From Kocuria rosea subsp. polaris (GTDB lineage: Bacteria > Actinomycetota > Actinomycetes > Actinomycetales > Micrococcaceae), in contig NZ_LQBK01000005.1 of assembly GCF_001483755.1 (NCBI RefSeq), forward strand, positions 118,536 through 150,981: a stretch of 32,446 bases of DNA, in the 5' to 3' direction. A program made the translations under genes and the position numbers. This document shows, one piece after another, positions 7,690-15,759 of the stretch. The notes under the pieces were generated by a model. The model ran no database searches. It worked only from the letters and a program-made list of their open reading frames with translations, and was not told the origin of the DNA. Positions within the stretch are counted from its first letter, which is position 1, and each line of letters begins with the position of its first letter.

Positions 7690-8274
7690 GTGAACAAGAC
7701 GCTGCCGGTCTGCGTGCTGACCGCCGCGACGGCCGCTTCCATCGGGCTGACCGTGCCGGCCGAGGCGGCCGTGACGCTGCACGCCGACGGCACGGGCTCC
7801 GTGGGCCGGGACGACGTCCTGCGGGCCGTGGACTGGACCGACGGCCGGCTGCAGACCTCCGCCGCGGAGCTCGACCTCGTCGCCGAGACCGTCACCGTGG
7901 CCACGGCCACGTGGGAGTGCGTGCAGGAGGCCACGGGTGCCGTGGCCGTGCAGGAGCGGCGGACGACGACGACGTCCCGGGCGGACCTGGTCGCCACCGT
8001 GCAGCGGAGCTCCGTGACCGGTGCCGTCACGGGCTTCGAGCTGCAGGGCTTCGCCGCGGACGCCGTGGCCGTCTCGGTGGTCGAGGGCCCGGAGCTCGAC
8101 GCCTGCCCCGGGAGTGAGAACGGGCGTGAGCACGGGAGCGAGCACGAGCCCGGGGCGTGGTCCCGGGTGCCGCGGTCCACCGAGCGGGCGCAGGAGCAGA
8201 CGGGCCCCGCCCTGGAGATCGTCCACGAGGGTGTGGCGCACCCGGTGCCCGTCGAGCGGGGTGCCGCGGCCTGA
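7690..8274 (+). CDS. Secreted protein of unknown function, paralog 1
   Basis: 194 residues starting at GTG, with a 26-residue Sec signal peptide ending PAEA-AV. The mature part starts LHADGTGSV and continues through LQTSAAELDLVAE to TWEC. Two cysteines, in WEC and DACP, could form a disulfide outside the cell. A charged, His/Glu-rich stretch follows, and the end reads EIVHEGVAHPVP. The next gene has the same order of motifs, so the pair arose by duplication. This copy lacks the GWN motif seen in paralog 2 (it has VDWTD). No enzyme motif is visible. A TAGCCT hexamer about 65 bp upstream may be the -10. Confidence 0.75.
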   Translation: MNKTLPVCVLTAATAASIGLTVPAEAAVTLHADGTGSVGRDDVLRAVDWTDGRLQTSAAELDLVAETVTVATATWECVQEATGAVAVQERRTTTTSRADLVATVQRSSVTGAVTGFELQGFAADAVAVSVVEGPELDACPGSENGREHGSEHEPGAWSRVPRSTERAQEQTGPALEIVHEGVAHPVPVERGAAA

Positions 8275-8319
8275 GCGCGGCACGGCGAGGCCGGGAACGT
8301 GTCGTCGCAGGTCGGACGG

Positions 8320-8337
8320 GGGTCACAGAAGGGTCAC
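8320..8337 (+). promoter_or_regulatory. Direct repeat GGGTCAC x2 upstream of paralog 2
   Basis: Two GGGTCAC copies start 11 bp apart, about one helical turn, and are followed 28 bp later by a TAGCGT -10-like box (8366-8371). The layout resembles the GTCAC-type direct repeats bound by the actinobacterial response regulator MtrA. That link is inference from memory of the motif. Confidence 0.35.
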
Positions 8338-8431
8338 GCCGCTGGATCCGTCCTCGCGACTGCATTAGCGTTCGGGAAAACGGCCCGGGAGGATCTCCCC
8401 GGTGCCGGGGGACAGGGGAATGGGGAAGCAC

Positions 8432-8956
8432 ATGCAGAAGGTGTTCGTGGTCCTGGCGGCTCTCGCGGCGGCGGGGGCGTCGATCGGGCTGACGGTGCCG
8501 GCCTGGGCGGCCACGCAGCTCCACGAGGACGGCACCGGCTGGGTGACCGGCGCCGACGCCATGGCCGCGCTCGGCTGGAACGAGGCGACGCTGCAGGCCA
8601 ACGCGGCCTCGCTCGAGTTCGTGGCCGAGTCCGAGTCGGTGACCGCGATCTCGTGGGAGTGCGCCGGCCCGGGGGGCTCGGAGGTCCTGGTGCAGCGGAC
8701 GGACCTGGTGGTCACCGAGACCCGGGGGATCGCCAGCGCGCCGGGCGCGCTGTGGGGGAAGGTCGTCGGCTTCCGGCTGGAGGGCTTCGACGGCCGGGGC
8801 GCCTCGAGCGCCGTTCCCGAGGGTCCCGCGCCCCAGTCCTGCCCCGATCCCTCGTGGACCCCGGTGCCGGAGAGCATGCGGACCGTGGAGGAGAAGGGCG
8901 AGCCGGTCCTGGCGGTCGTGCACGACGGGGTGCAGCACCCGGTCCCGGCCGGCTGA
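8432..8956 (+). CDS. Secreted protein of unknown function, paralog 2
   Basis: 174 residues with a signal peptide ending PAWA-AT. The start was chosen at ATG 8432 because the leader then aligns residue for residue with paralog 1: both are 26 long and share ASIGLTVPA. ATG 8420 or GTG 8402 would add 4 or 10 residues and cannot be excluded. The mature region reads LHEDGTGWVTGADAMAALGW, a pattern (GxGxVT...GWN, LQANA) that I associate with uncharacterised secreted actinobacterial proteins. Cysteines in WEC and SCP match paralog 1. The gene ends only 6 bp before the stop of the convergent nadS gene. Confidence 0.75.
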   Translation: MQKVFVVLAALAAAGASIGLTVPAWAATQLHEDGTGWVTGADAMAALGWNEATLQANAASLEFVAESESVTAISWECAGPGGSEVLVQRTDLVVTETRGIASAPGALWGKVVGFRLEGFDGRGASSAVPEGPAPQSCPDPSWTPVPESMRTVEEKGEPVLAVVHDGVQHPVPAG

Positions 8957-8962
8957 GCCCGT

Positions 8963-10138
8963 TCAGCCGCGCGGGGCGCCCAGGCGCCCGACGACGTCCC
9001 GGACCGCCGCCACGATCCCGTCCACCTGCTCCGGGGTCACCTCGGCGGACAGGGTGAACCGGACCGCGGTGGTGGCGACCTCGGCCGGGATCCCCATGGC
9101 GGTCAGCACGTGGGAGGGCTCGGTGTCCCCGGCGGAACAGGCCGAGCCCGAGGAGACGAGCAGCCCGCGCGCCTCCAGGTCCACGAGGACCGTCTCGCCG
9201 TTGACGCCGGGGAAGCAGAACGAGGCGTTCCCGGGCAGCCGCGCCGCCGGACGCTCCCGCGGGTCCGGTCCGGTCAGCACCGCCGTGGGGACCGCGGACA
9301 GAATCCCGGCGATCAGCCGGTCCCGCAGCCCGGCGAGCCGCACCGCCCGCTCCGGGCGCTCTTCCGCCGCGAGCCGCAGGGCCGTGGCGAAGCCCACGGC
9401 GCCGGCCACGTCCGAGGTCCCGGAGCGCCGGCCGCGCTCGTGCCCGCCGCCGCTCAGCAGCGGGCGCAGCGGGGTGCCCCGGCGCAGGTACAGCACCCCG
9501 GTGCCCTTGGGCCCGCCGATCTTGTGCCCGGCGAGGCTCAGCGCCGCCACGTGGAGCGCTTGTACGTCCAGTTCCAGCGCCCCGGCCGCCTGGACCGCAT
9601 CCGTATGGAACGGGACGTCCCGCGCCCGAGCCACCGCAGCCAGTTCGGCGATCTCCTGGACCGCACCCGTCTCGTTGTTCGCATGCATCACGGATACCAC
9701 CGCGGTGCCCGCACGAACAGCCCCCGCGAGGGAATCGGGCTCCACGAGTCCCTCGGCGGTCACGCCCAGCTCGGTGAGCTCGAAGCCGTCCCAGCGGGCC
9801 AGGTCACGGGCCGAGCCGAGCACGGCGGAGTGCTCCACCGCGCTCGTCACCACGTGCGTGCGCGCCGGGTCCCGGTCCCGGCGCCCCAGGGCGATGCCCT
9901 TCACGGCGAGGTTGTCCGCCTCGGTCCCGCCGGAGGTGAACACGACCTCGGCGGGACGGCAGTTCAGCACCTGCGCCACCGTCGCCCGGGCCCGGTCGAG
10001 GCCGGCGAGGGCCCGCCGGCCCGCCTCGTGGTGGCTCGAGGCGTTGCCGAACTCCTGCGTGAGGTAGGGCCACATGGCCTCCAGCACCTCCCGCCGGACC
10101 GGGGTGGTCGCGGCCGAGTCGAGGTACAGCACGGTCAT
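8963..10138 (-). CDS. nadS: Cysteine desulfurase, NadA-linked (NadS-like)
   Basis: 391 residues of the NifS/IscS class V aminotransferase fold. YLDSAATTPV opens the domain. The PLP lysine is Lys206 in SLAGHKIGGPKG, and the persulfide cysteine is Cys334 in SSGSACSAG. It removes sulfur from cysteine for Fe-S cluster assembly. As the last gene of the NAD operon it most likely serves the 4Fe-4S cluster of NadA, as in other bacteria with nadA-nadB-nadC-nadS clusters. The ATG overlaps the nadC stop (ATGA). The longer frame that runs upstream is only the shadow of nadC. Confidence 0.88.
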   Translation of the reverse strand: MTVLYLDSAATTPVRREVLEAMWPYLTQEFGNASSHHEAGRRALAGLDRARATVAQVLNCRPAEVVFTSGGTEADNLAVKGIALGRRDRDPARTHVVTSAVEHSAVLGSARDLARWDGFELTELGVTAEGLVEPDSLAGAVRAGTAVVSVMHANNETGAVQEIAELAAVARARDVPFHTDAVQAAGALELDVQALHVAALSLAGHKIGGPKGTGVLYLRRGTPLRPLLSGGGHERGRRSGTSDVAGAVGFATALRLAAEERPERAVRLAGLRDRLIAGILSAVPTAVLTGPDPRERPAARLPGNASFCFPGVNGETVLVDLEARGLLVSSGSACSAGDTEPSHVLTAMGIPAEVATTAVRFTLSAEVTPEQVDGIVAAVRDVVGRLGAPRG

Positions 10139-11058
10139 CCCGTCCCGGTGCCGGGGCGGTGGCCGAGCCCGATGTCGAGACCGAGGTCCAGGTTCCGGGC
10201 GGAGTGGGTGAGCGCGCCCACCGAGATGACGTCCACCCCGGTGGCCGCGATGTCCCCGACGGTCTCCAGGCTCACGCCGCCGGAGGCCTCCACGGTCGCC
10301 CGGCCGTCGATGATCGCCACACCGCTCACGAGGTCGTCCACCGAGAAGTTGTCCAGCAGGACCGTGTCCGCGCCGCCGGCCAGGACCGCCTCGATCTGGT
10401 CGAGGCGGTCCACCTCCACCTCGAGGTGCACCGTGTGGGGGAGGCGGCGGCGCAGCTGCCGCAGGGCGCCGGCCAGGTCGGTGCCGTCGGCCGTGAGCAG
10501 GGCCAGGTGGTTGTCCTTGGCCATCACGGCGTCGGAGAGGGAGTGCCGGTGGTTGTGCCCGCCCCCGCTGAGCACGGCGTGCTTCTCGAGCACCCGCAGC
10601 CCCGGGGTGGTCTTGCGCGTGTCGGCCACCCGGGTCCGGGTGATCGTGCCGGGCGGGAGGTTCGCGGCCTGCTCCACGCGGGCGACCGTCTGCTCGACGG
10701 CGGCGACGTAGCGGGCGGTCAGCGTGGCGATCCCGCACATCCGCTGGGTGAGGTTGAGGGCCACGCGCTCGCCGGTCAGCACCGCCCGGGCGGGACCGGT
10801 CACCACGGCCAGCGTGTCCCCGGCCTCGAACCGGTCGCCGTCGGCGCGGACCAGCTCGACGGCCACGGCGGGGTCCGCGGCGGCGAACGTCGCGGCGAAG
10901 ACCTGGCCGCCGGAGAAGACGCCGGGTTCGCGCGCCACGAGCTCGGCCCGGGCGGTGGTGCCGGCGGGGATGAGGTGCTCGGAGGTGATGTCGCCCCAGG
11001 GGGCGTCCTCGGCGAGCCCCCGCTCCACGACCTCGGTGATGGCGGCTCGGGTCAGCAT
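10135..11058 (-). CDS. nadC: Nicotinate-nucleotide pyrophosphorylase (carboxylating)
   Basis: 307 residues, slightly longer than the usual 280-300. Family motifs include LAEDAPWGDITSE near the N-terminus, GERVALNLTQRMCGIAT, ADTRKTTPGLRVLEKHAV (quinolinate and PRPP binding), GGGHNHRHSLSDAVMAKDNH and the C-terminal EASGGVSLETV...GVDVISVGALTHS. It converts quinolinate and PRPP to nicotinate mononucleotide with loss of CO2, the third step of de novo NAD synthesis. Its start overlaps the nadB stop by 7 bp and its stop overlaps the nadS ATG by 4 bp, so the operon appears translationally coupled. Confidence 0.95.
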   Translation of the reverse strand: MLTRAAITEVVERGLAEDAPWGDITSEHLIPAGTTARAELVAREPGVFSGGQVFAATFAAADPAVAVELVRADGDRFEAGDTLAVVTGPARAVLTGERVALNLTQRMCGIATLTARYVAAVEQTVARVEQAANLPPGTITRTRVADTRKTTPGLRVLEKHAVLSGGGHNHRHSLSDAVMAKDNHLALLTADGTDLAGALRQLRRRLPHTVHLEVEVDRLDQIEAVLAGGADTVLLDNFSVDDLVSGVAIIDGRATVEASGGVSLETVGDIAATGVDVISVGALTHSARNLDLGLDIGLGHRPGTGTG

Positions 11059-12896
11059 GCGGGGATCCTCTCCGGGATGTCGAACATGCCGGCATCGACA
11101 TGTTCGCTGGTCGGAGCGTGGTGGGGGGTCGTGCTCGGGACGGACTCCAGGAGCCAGAACGTGCGTCGCGCGCGGGCGGGGTCGGAGGCCGGGAAGTCCT
11201 CGCGGAAGTGTGCCCCGCGGGACTCGGTGCGGTGCAGGGCCGCGGCGGTCACGGCGCGGCCCACGGTCAGCAGGTTCCGGTCCTCGACCGCGCGGCGGGA
11301 GAGGCCGGCCGGTGGGCGGAAGCCGGCCAGCCGCCGGGACAGTGCCTCGAGCCCCGCGCGGTCGCGCAGCACGCCGGCGCCCGCCCACATCGCGTCCTGG
11401 AACTGTGCGCGGTCGAACGGCGCGGTCTTCCCGTCGAACGGCACAGCCTTTGCGTCGACCGTCTCGGTGTCCTCGTCGACCGGCACGGCGTTCCAGCCGA
11501 ACGGCGCAGTGCTCCGGGACCGGGCGGCCGCGATCCCTGAACAACCGGCCGCCGGCAGGCTCTCGGCGCGGCCGGACAGGACGAGGCAGACCGGGGCGTC
11601 GTCGGCCGCCCGGCCGGTTCCCGGCGCGTCCGTGCGAAACGCGTCGGCCTGTACTGCATCGGCCACGCGGGCCCCGAAGACGGCTCCCTCCAGCAGCGAG
11701 TTGGAGGCCAGCCTGTTGGCGCCGTGCACGCCGGTGGCCGCGCACTCGCCCACGGCGTAGAGCCCCGGGACGGTGGTGCGGCCGAAGCCGTCGGTGGCCA
11801 CGCCGCCCATCAGGTAGTGGGCCGCCGGAGTGACGGGGACCGGTTCCCGGGACCAGTCGACGCCGTGCGCCCGCAGGGCGGCGTCGATCGTGGGGAAGCG
11901 CCGGGCGAGGAACTCGGCGGTGGTGCCGCTCCCGTGCGAGCCGGGCGGGGCCATGCGGGTGCAGTCGAGCAGGACCGGCCGGCCGCCCTGGGCCAGGGAT
12001 CGGCGGACGTTCTCGCGGGCCACGACGTCGCGGGGAGCGAGCTCCGCGAGCGGGTGCGCGTCCTCGAGATAGCGCCGGCCCGTGGCGTCCCGCAGCACCG
12101 CGCCCTCGCCGCGGACGGCCTCGGAGACCAGGAAGCAGCCCGGGGCCGCCAGTGCCGTCGGGTGGAACTGCACGAACTCGAGGTCCGCCACGGCGGCGCC
12201 CGCCCGCAGCGCCGCGGCGACGCCGTCGCCGGTGGCCACGACCGGGTTGGTGGTGTGCGGATAGAGCTGCCCGGCCCCGCCGGTGGCGAGCACCACGGCG
12301 TCAGCGGTCAGCTCGCGCGGCCGGTCCCCGGGACCCGTCAGGACGAGGGCCCCGGCCGCGCGGCCGCCGGGCCCGAGCACGAGGTCGACCAGCATGGTGT
12401 GCCGGGAGATCGTCAGCCGGCCCGCTGCCTCGGCGGCCAGCGCGGCGGCCAGGAGTGCCCGCTGGATCTCGCGGCCGGTCGCGTCGCCGCCGGCGTGCAG
12501 GATCCGGGGCACGGAGTGGGCCCCCTCGAGGCCCTCGAGCCAGGGGGAGTCCGCTCCGGCCTCGCGGTCGAAGCCGACCCCGCGCGCCACGAGCTCGTCG
12601 ACAGCGGCCGCCGACTCGCGCACGAGGACGCGCACGGCGTCGTCGTCGCACGTCCCCGCCCCGGCGGCGAGGGTGTCCCGGACGTGGAGCAGCTCGGAGT
12701 CGCGGCGCTGGCCGGCCGGGAGCCCGGCCGTCATGGCCGCGATCCCGCCCTGGGCGCGGGCGGTGCTGGTCTCGTCGAGGGCGTCCTTGCTCAGCAACGT
12801 CACGTCGAGCCCGTGGCGGACGGCGCCCAGGGCGGCCGTGAGACCGGCGACGCCGGTCCCCACCACGAGCACGCGCGGTGCCGGGTGCGTGCTCAC
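11052..12896 (-). CDS. nadB: L-aspartate oxidase with a repeat-containing insertion
   Basis: 614 residues versus about 540-560 typical. FAD-binding VVGTGVAGLTAALGA is at the N-terminus; TSTARAQGGIAA, EFVQFHPTAL, VSEAVRGEGAVL and GLYAVGECAATGVHGANRLASNSLLEG are all conserved, so the oxidase should be active. It oxidises aspartate to iminoaspartate, which NadA consumes. The extra length lies after the FAD domain at about residues 425-500 and contains five tandem 7-residue repeats before the helical C-terminal domain (AVEDRNLLTVGRAV). The start is GTG, overlapping the nadA stop (GTGA); no ATG fits the alignment. The frame is open through the insert, so it is not a frameshift artefact. Confidence 0.93.
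   Translation of the reverse strand: MSTHPAPRVLVVGTGVAGLTAALGAVRHGLDVTLLSKDALDETSTARAQGGIAAMTAGLPAGQRRDSELLHVRDTLAAGAGTCDDDAVRVLVRESAAAVDELVARGVGFDREAGADSPWLEGLEGAHSVPRILHAGGDATGREIQRALLAAALAAEAAGRLTISRHTMLVDLVLGPGGRAAGALVLTGPGDRPRELTADAVVLATGGAGQLYPHTTNPVVATGDGVAAALRAGAAVADLEFVQFHPTALAAPGCFLVSEAVRGEGAVLRDATGRRYLEDAHPLAELAPRDVVARENVRRSLAQGGRPVLLDCTRMAPPGSHGSGTTAEFLARRFPTIDAALRAHGVDWSREPVPVTPAAHYLMGGVATDGFGRTTVPGLYAVGECAATGVHGANRLASNSLLEGAVFGARVADAVQADAFRTDAPGTGRAADDAPVCLVLSGRAESLPAAGCSGIAAARSRSTAPFGWNAVPVDEDTETVDAKAVPFDGKTAPFDRAQFQDAMWAGAGVLRDRAGLEALSRRLAGFRPPAGLSRRAVEDRNLLTVGRAVTAAALHRTESRGAHFREDFPASDPARARRTFWLLESVPSTTPHHAPTSEHVDAGMFDIPERIPAC
11412..11516 (-). repeat. Five 21-bp tandem repeats inside nadB
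   Basis: Contiguous units start at 11412, 11433, 11454, 11475 and 11496; on the plus strand each begins GTCGAMCGKC or, in the last unit, GCCGAACGGC. They encode, N to C, STAPFGW, NAVPVDE, DTETVDA, KAVPFDG and KTAPFDR, so the pattern is roughly x-A-x-P-F-D-x. The period is exactly seven codons and the frame is kept. Confidence 0.85.
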
Positions 12897-14188
12897 CGCG
12901 GCAGCGCCGCCAGCATCCGCTCGAGCGCCACCTCGGCGTCCCGGGCGGTTCCGGCGTCCACGGAGATCCGGTTGATCACGCGCCCGGCGACGAGCTCCTC
13001 GAGCACCCACGCGAGGTAGCCGGGGTGGATCCGGTACATCGTGGAGCACGGGCAGATGACGGGATCGAGGCAGAAGATCGTGTGCTCGGGGTGCTCGTCG
13101 GCGAGCCGGTTGACCATGTTGATCTCGGTGCCGATCGCGAAGGTGCTGCCCGGCTCGGCGGCCTCGACGGCCTTGCGGATGTGGTCGGTGGAGCCGCTCT
13201 CGTCGGCGGCGTCGACCACGGGCATGGGGCACTCGGGGTGCACGACCACCCGCACTCCGGGGTGCTCGGCGCGGGCCTTGTCGATCTGGGCCACGGTGAA
13301 GCGGCGGTGCACGGAGCAGAAGCCGTGCCAGAGGATCACCTGGGCGTCCTGCAGGTCCTGCGCGGTGTTCCCGCCCAGGTCCTTGTTCGGGTTCCACATC
13401 GGCATCTGTTCCAGGGAGATCCCCATGGCCTTGGCGGTGTTGCGGCCCAGGTGCTGGTCGGGGAAGAACAGCACGCGCTGCCCGCGCTCGAACGCCCACT
13501 CCAGGACGGTCGCGGCGTTGGAGGAGGTGCACACGATGCCCCCGTGCCGGCCGCAGAACGCCTTGAGCGCCGCGGAGGAGTTCATGTAGGTCACGGGGAC
13601 CACGCTCTGCCGGTCGTCGTCGCCGGTCTCCCCCAGGAGGTCCATGAGCTGCTCCCAGGCCTCCTCGACGGAGTCCTCGTCGGCCATGTCCGCCATGGAG
13701 CAGCCGGCGGCGAGGTTGGGCAGGATCACGGACTGGTGGTCGCCGGAGAGGATGTCGGCGGTCTCGGCCATGAAGTGCACGCCGCAGAACACGATGGCCT
13801 CGGCCTCCGGCTTCGACCGCGCGGCGCGGGCCAGCTGGAAGGAGTCGCCGAGGAAGTCGGCGTGCTTCACGATCTCGTCGCGCTGGTAGAAGTGTCCGAG
13901 CACCACCACGCGCTCGCCCAGCGTCTGCTTGGCGGCGGTGATCCGCCGGTCGAGCTCCTCGGCGGAGGCGTGCTGGTACTCCTCCGGGATCACGGGCTGG
14001 GCGGGGGCGCCGGCGGGCACCGTGTCGGTCTCGGAGGCCCCGGGGCCGTAGCCGGCGGCGACGGCCGGTGCGAAGTCCCACGGTCTCGCCGCGAGATCGG
14101 TGCTGCAGGTGCTGGTGGCCGGGGCGGTGCCCGGGAGGTCGGCCGGCTTCTCGGTCAGCAGGTCGATGCGGGTGGCGACGGAGGTCAT
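12893..14188 (-). CDS. nadA: Quinolinate synthase
   Basis: 431 residues, the long actinobacterial form with an extra N-terminal tail of about 65 residues. LGHFYQRDEIVKHADFLGDSF, CGVHFMAETADIL, TYMNSSAALKAFCG, VCTSSNA, FFPDQHLGRNTA and HPECPMPV are family motifs. Cys135, Cys220 and one of Cys379/Cys381 (ICPCSTM) are candidate ligands of the oxygen-sensitive 4Fe-4S cluster. It condenses iminoaspartate with dihydroxyacetone phosphate to quinolinate. It is the first structural gene after nrtR (ATGA overlap) and overlaps nadB by 4 bp. The operon's own cysteine desulfurase would help build its cluster. Confidence 0.95.
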   Translation of the reverse strand: MTSVATRIDLLTEKPADLPGTAPATSTCSTDLAARPWDFAPAVAAGYGPGASETDTVPAGAPAQPVIPEEYQHASAEELDRRITAAKQTLGERVVVLGHFYQRDEIVKHADFLGDSFQLARAARSKPEAEAIVFCGVHFMAETADILSGDHQSVILPNLAAGCSMADMADEDSVEEAWEQLMDLLGETGDDDRQSVVPVTYMNSSAALKAFCGRHGGIVCTSSNAATVLEWAFERGQRVLFFPDQHLGRNTAKAMGISLEQMPMWNPNKDLGGNTAQDLQDAQVILWHGFCSVHRRFTVAQIDKARAEHPGVRVVVHPECPMPVVDAADESGSTDHIRKAVEAAEPGSTFAIGTEINMVNRLADEHPEHTIFCLDPVICPCSTMYRIHPGYLAWVLEELVAGRVINRISVDAGTARDAEVALERMLAALPR

Positions 14189-14889
14189 GTCTGCTCCTGG
14201 CTGGTGCGGCCGGCCGGGGTGCGGTCGGCGAGGTCGAGGTCGGAGTTGTAGCGGTAGAGCCGGGGCGGGCGGTGGCGGGTGCCCTCCAGGCGGGTGCCGG
14301 TGTCGAGGACGGCGCCGGAGGCGAGCACCTGCCGCCGGAAGTTGGCCGGGTCCAGGGGAGCGCCGAGGATCGCCTCGTGCACCTCCCGCAGTGCGGCGAG
14401 CGTGAAGGTCTCGCCGAGGAAGGAGTGCGCCACGCGGCTGTAGGTGATCTTGTTGCGCAGTCGGTAGAGGGCGTAGTCCACGATGTCGCTGTGGTCGAAG
14501 GCCAGGGGCGGCAGCTCGGTGGTGCGCATCCACGTGACGTTGAGGTCGGCGTGGAGGTCGGAGGCCTGGTCCGCGCGGATCGAGGCCCAGTAGACGATCG
14601 AGACGACGCGCTCCTCGGCGTTCGCCGAACGGGTCAGGCCGCCGAAGGCGTAGAGCTGCTCGAGGTAGCCGGGCTGCAGGCCGGTGGTGAGCTGCAGGGA
14701 GCGGGCGGCGGAGGCCTCGAGGTCCTCGTGCGGCTGGAGCGGCCCGCCGGGCAGGGCCCACATCCCGCGGAAGGGATCGCGGATGCGGCGGACCAGGGGC
14801 AGCCAGAGCTCCTTGCGGCCGTCGGGGCCGGTGTCCCGGGCGGCGAAGATGACGGTGGACACCGCGAGTGCCACGTTCTGCGCGCTCAT
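14185..14889 (-). CDS. nrtR: NrtR-type Nudix-related transcriptional regulator
   Basis: 234 residues: a Nudix domain (about 1-135) followed by a winged-helix domain (about 150-225) containing FTLAALREVHEAILG, NFRRQVLASG and RPPRLYRY, the arrangement of NrtR repressors. The Nudix box is degenerate: after GGPLQPHEDLEAS the expected REUXEE reads ARSLQLTT, so the metal-binding glutamates are lost and hydrolase activity is unlikely. NrtR proteins bind ADP-ribose or other NAD-related ligands and repress NAD synthesis. ATG 14889 was preferred over GTG 14895 because AGGAGG lies 5 nt before it. It is the first gene of the nad operon and should autoregulate through the upstream palindrome. Confidence 0.9.
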   Translation of the reverse strand: MSAQNVALAVSTVIFAARDTGPDGRKELWLPLVRRIRDPFRGMWALPGGPLQPHEDLEASAARSLQLTTGLQPGYLEQLYAFGGLTRSANAEERVVSIVYWASIRADQASDLHADLNVTWMRTTELPPLAFDHSDIVDYALYRLRNKITYSRVAHSFLGETFTLAALREVHEAILGAPLDPANFRRQVLASGAVLDTGTRLEGTRHRPPRLYRYNSDLDLADRTPAGRTSQEQT

Positions 14890-14925
14890 CGTCACCTCCT
14901 CCCTTGCGTCGGTCTTCAGGTTGCA

Positions 14926-14950
14926 TTGACTCTAACACTGTTAGGGTCAA
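14926..14950. promoter_or_regulatory. Putative NrtR operator
   Basis: A 25-bp inverted repeat: TTGACTCTAAC, spacer ACT, then GTTAGGGTCAA. The arms match at 10 of 11 positions. It lies 36 bp before the nrtR start and overlaps TTGACC, a possible -35 for the operon on the minus strand. Placement before nrtR-nadABCS points to autoregulated control of NAD synthesis. Confidence 0.75.
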
Positions 14951-15114
14951 TTTGACGTTAACGAAGTCGCGACCATGGTGGCGCTGACCTGGCCCCATGA
15001 AAACGCGGGTTCTTCGGCGTCCACAGGGGTTGCTCCGGCGCGGCGGAGGACGCTTACCATCTGAGCCATCCAGCCGGTCCGTCGGGGGCGTGGCAGAGCG
15101 AAGCGGGGAACTCC

Positions 15115-15759
15115 ATGGTCCGGTCCAACCCAGTCGGCACGGCGATCGGGGGTGCCGCCCTGGCGGCGCTGCTCCTCGCGGGGTGCGGCACCGACGACGA
15201 CGGCGCCGCGGCGTCGCCTTCCAGCGCAGCCCCGTCGGCCTCGGCGAGCACGGCGACGCCCGACCCAGACGCGACTCCCGACGACTATGTGCCGGCCTCG
15301 CTCGACGGGCCCGCGAAGAACGTGCCGAAGCCCGTCATGCCGGCCCTGGCGAAGGAGGAGTCCCGGGAGGGGGCGCAGGCGTTCCTCGACTACTGGTCGG
15401 ACGCGAAATGGTATGCCTACGAGACTGGGGATGCGTCGCTCGTTCGTGACGTCACATCGCGCCATTGTGAGGCATGTAAAGCAGAGTTTAAAGACGTAGA
15501 AGCCCTTTACGCCGAGGGCTTTTGGACAGTCGGCGGGCGTGACTCGATAACCATTCAAGACGCTAATCTCGTAGAGGCGAACGATGGGATCTATAAGCCT
15601 GTCGTTGAATATTCACGGAAGCCCGGGCAATTAGTCAAGCACGGTAAAGTCGTCAAAAATGCGGTGGGCGAGCCAAGTGATCCGTCCTTGGTGTACCTCG
15701 ACTTTGCTGATGAGGAATGGGTCTATATTACACTCGCACCCATCCCAGGAAGCTCGTAG
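15115..15759 (+). CDS. DUF6318-like lipoprotein
   Basis: 214 residues. The lipoprotein signal peptide ends in LLLAGC with Cys24 as the lipid-modified residue, followed by an Asp/Ala/Ser/Pro-rich linker to about residue 65. The folded part contains KEESREGAQAFLDYWSDAKWYAYETGD and SRHCEACKAE, a CxxC pair typical of the actinobacterial DUF6318 lipoproteins. It should sit on the outer face of the membrane; function unknown. Codon usage changes sharply inside the gene: from about 15460 the sequence is near 50% GC with AT-ending codons, whereas the N-terminal part is about 70%. It ends 2 bp before the ATG of the PKD protein, so the two are probably co-transcribed. Confidence 0.8.
   Translation: MVRSNPVGTAIGGAALAALLLAGCGTDDDGAAASPSSAAPSASASTATPDPDATPDDYVPASLDGPAKNVPKPVMPALAKEESREGAQAFLDYWSDAKWYAYETGDASLVRDVTSRHCEACKAEFKDVEALYAEGFWTVGGRDSITIQDANLVEANDGIYKPVVEYSRKPGQLVKHGKVVKNAVGEPSDPSLVYLDFADEEWVYITLAPIPGSS

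Noticed and set aside
8963-11101. 712-codon open frame suggesting a NadC-NadS fusion
   Set aside because: Upstream of nadS it is an out-of-frame shadow of nadC; the two real genes overlap by ATGA in different frames.
11052-14081. 1009-codon open frame suggesting a NadA-NadB fusion
   Set aside because: The part before GTG 12896 is a shadow of nadA; FAD-domain sequence starts only at the GTG.
14997-15449. 150-codon frame from ATG near 14997 on the plus strand
   Set aside because: Arg/Gly-rich, overlaps the lipoprotein in another frame, and has no ribosome binding site; the lipobox-bearing frame is the real gene.
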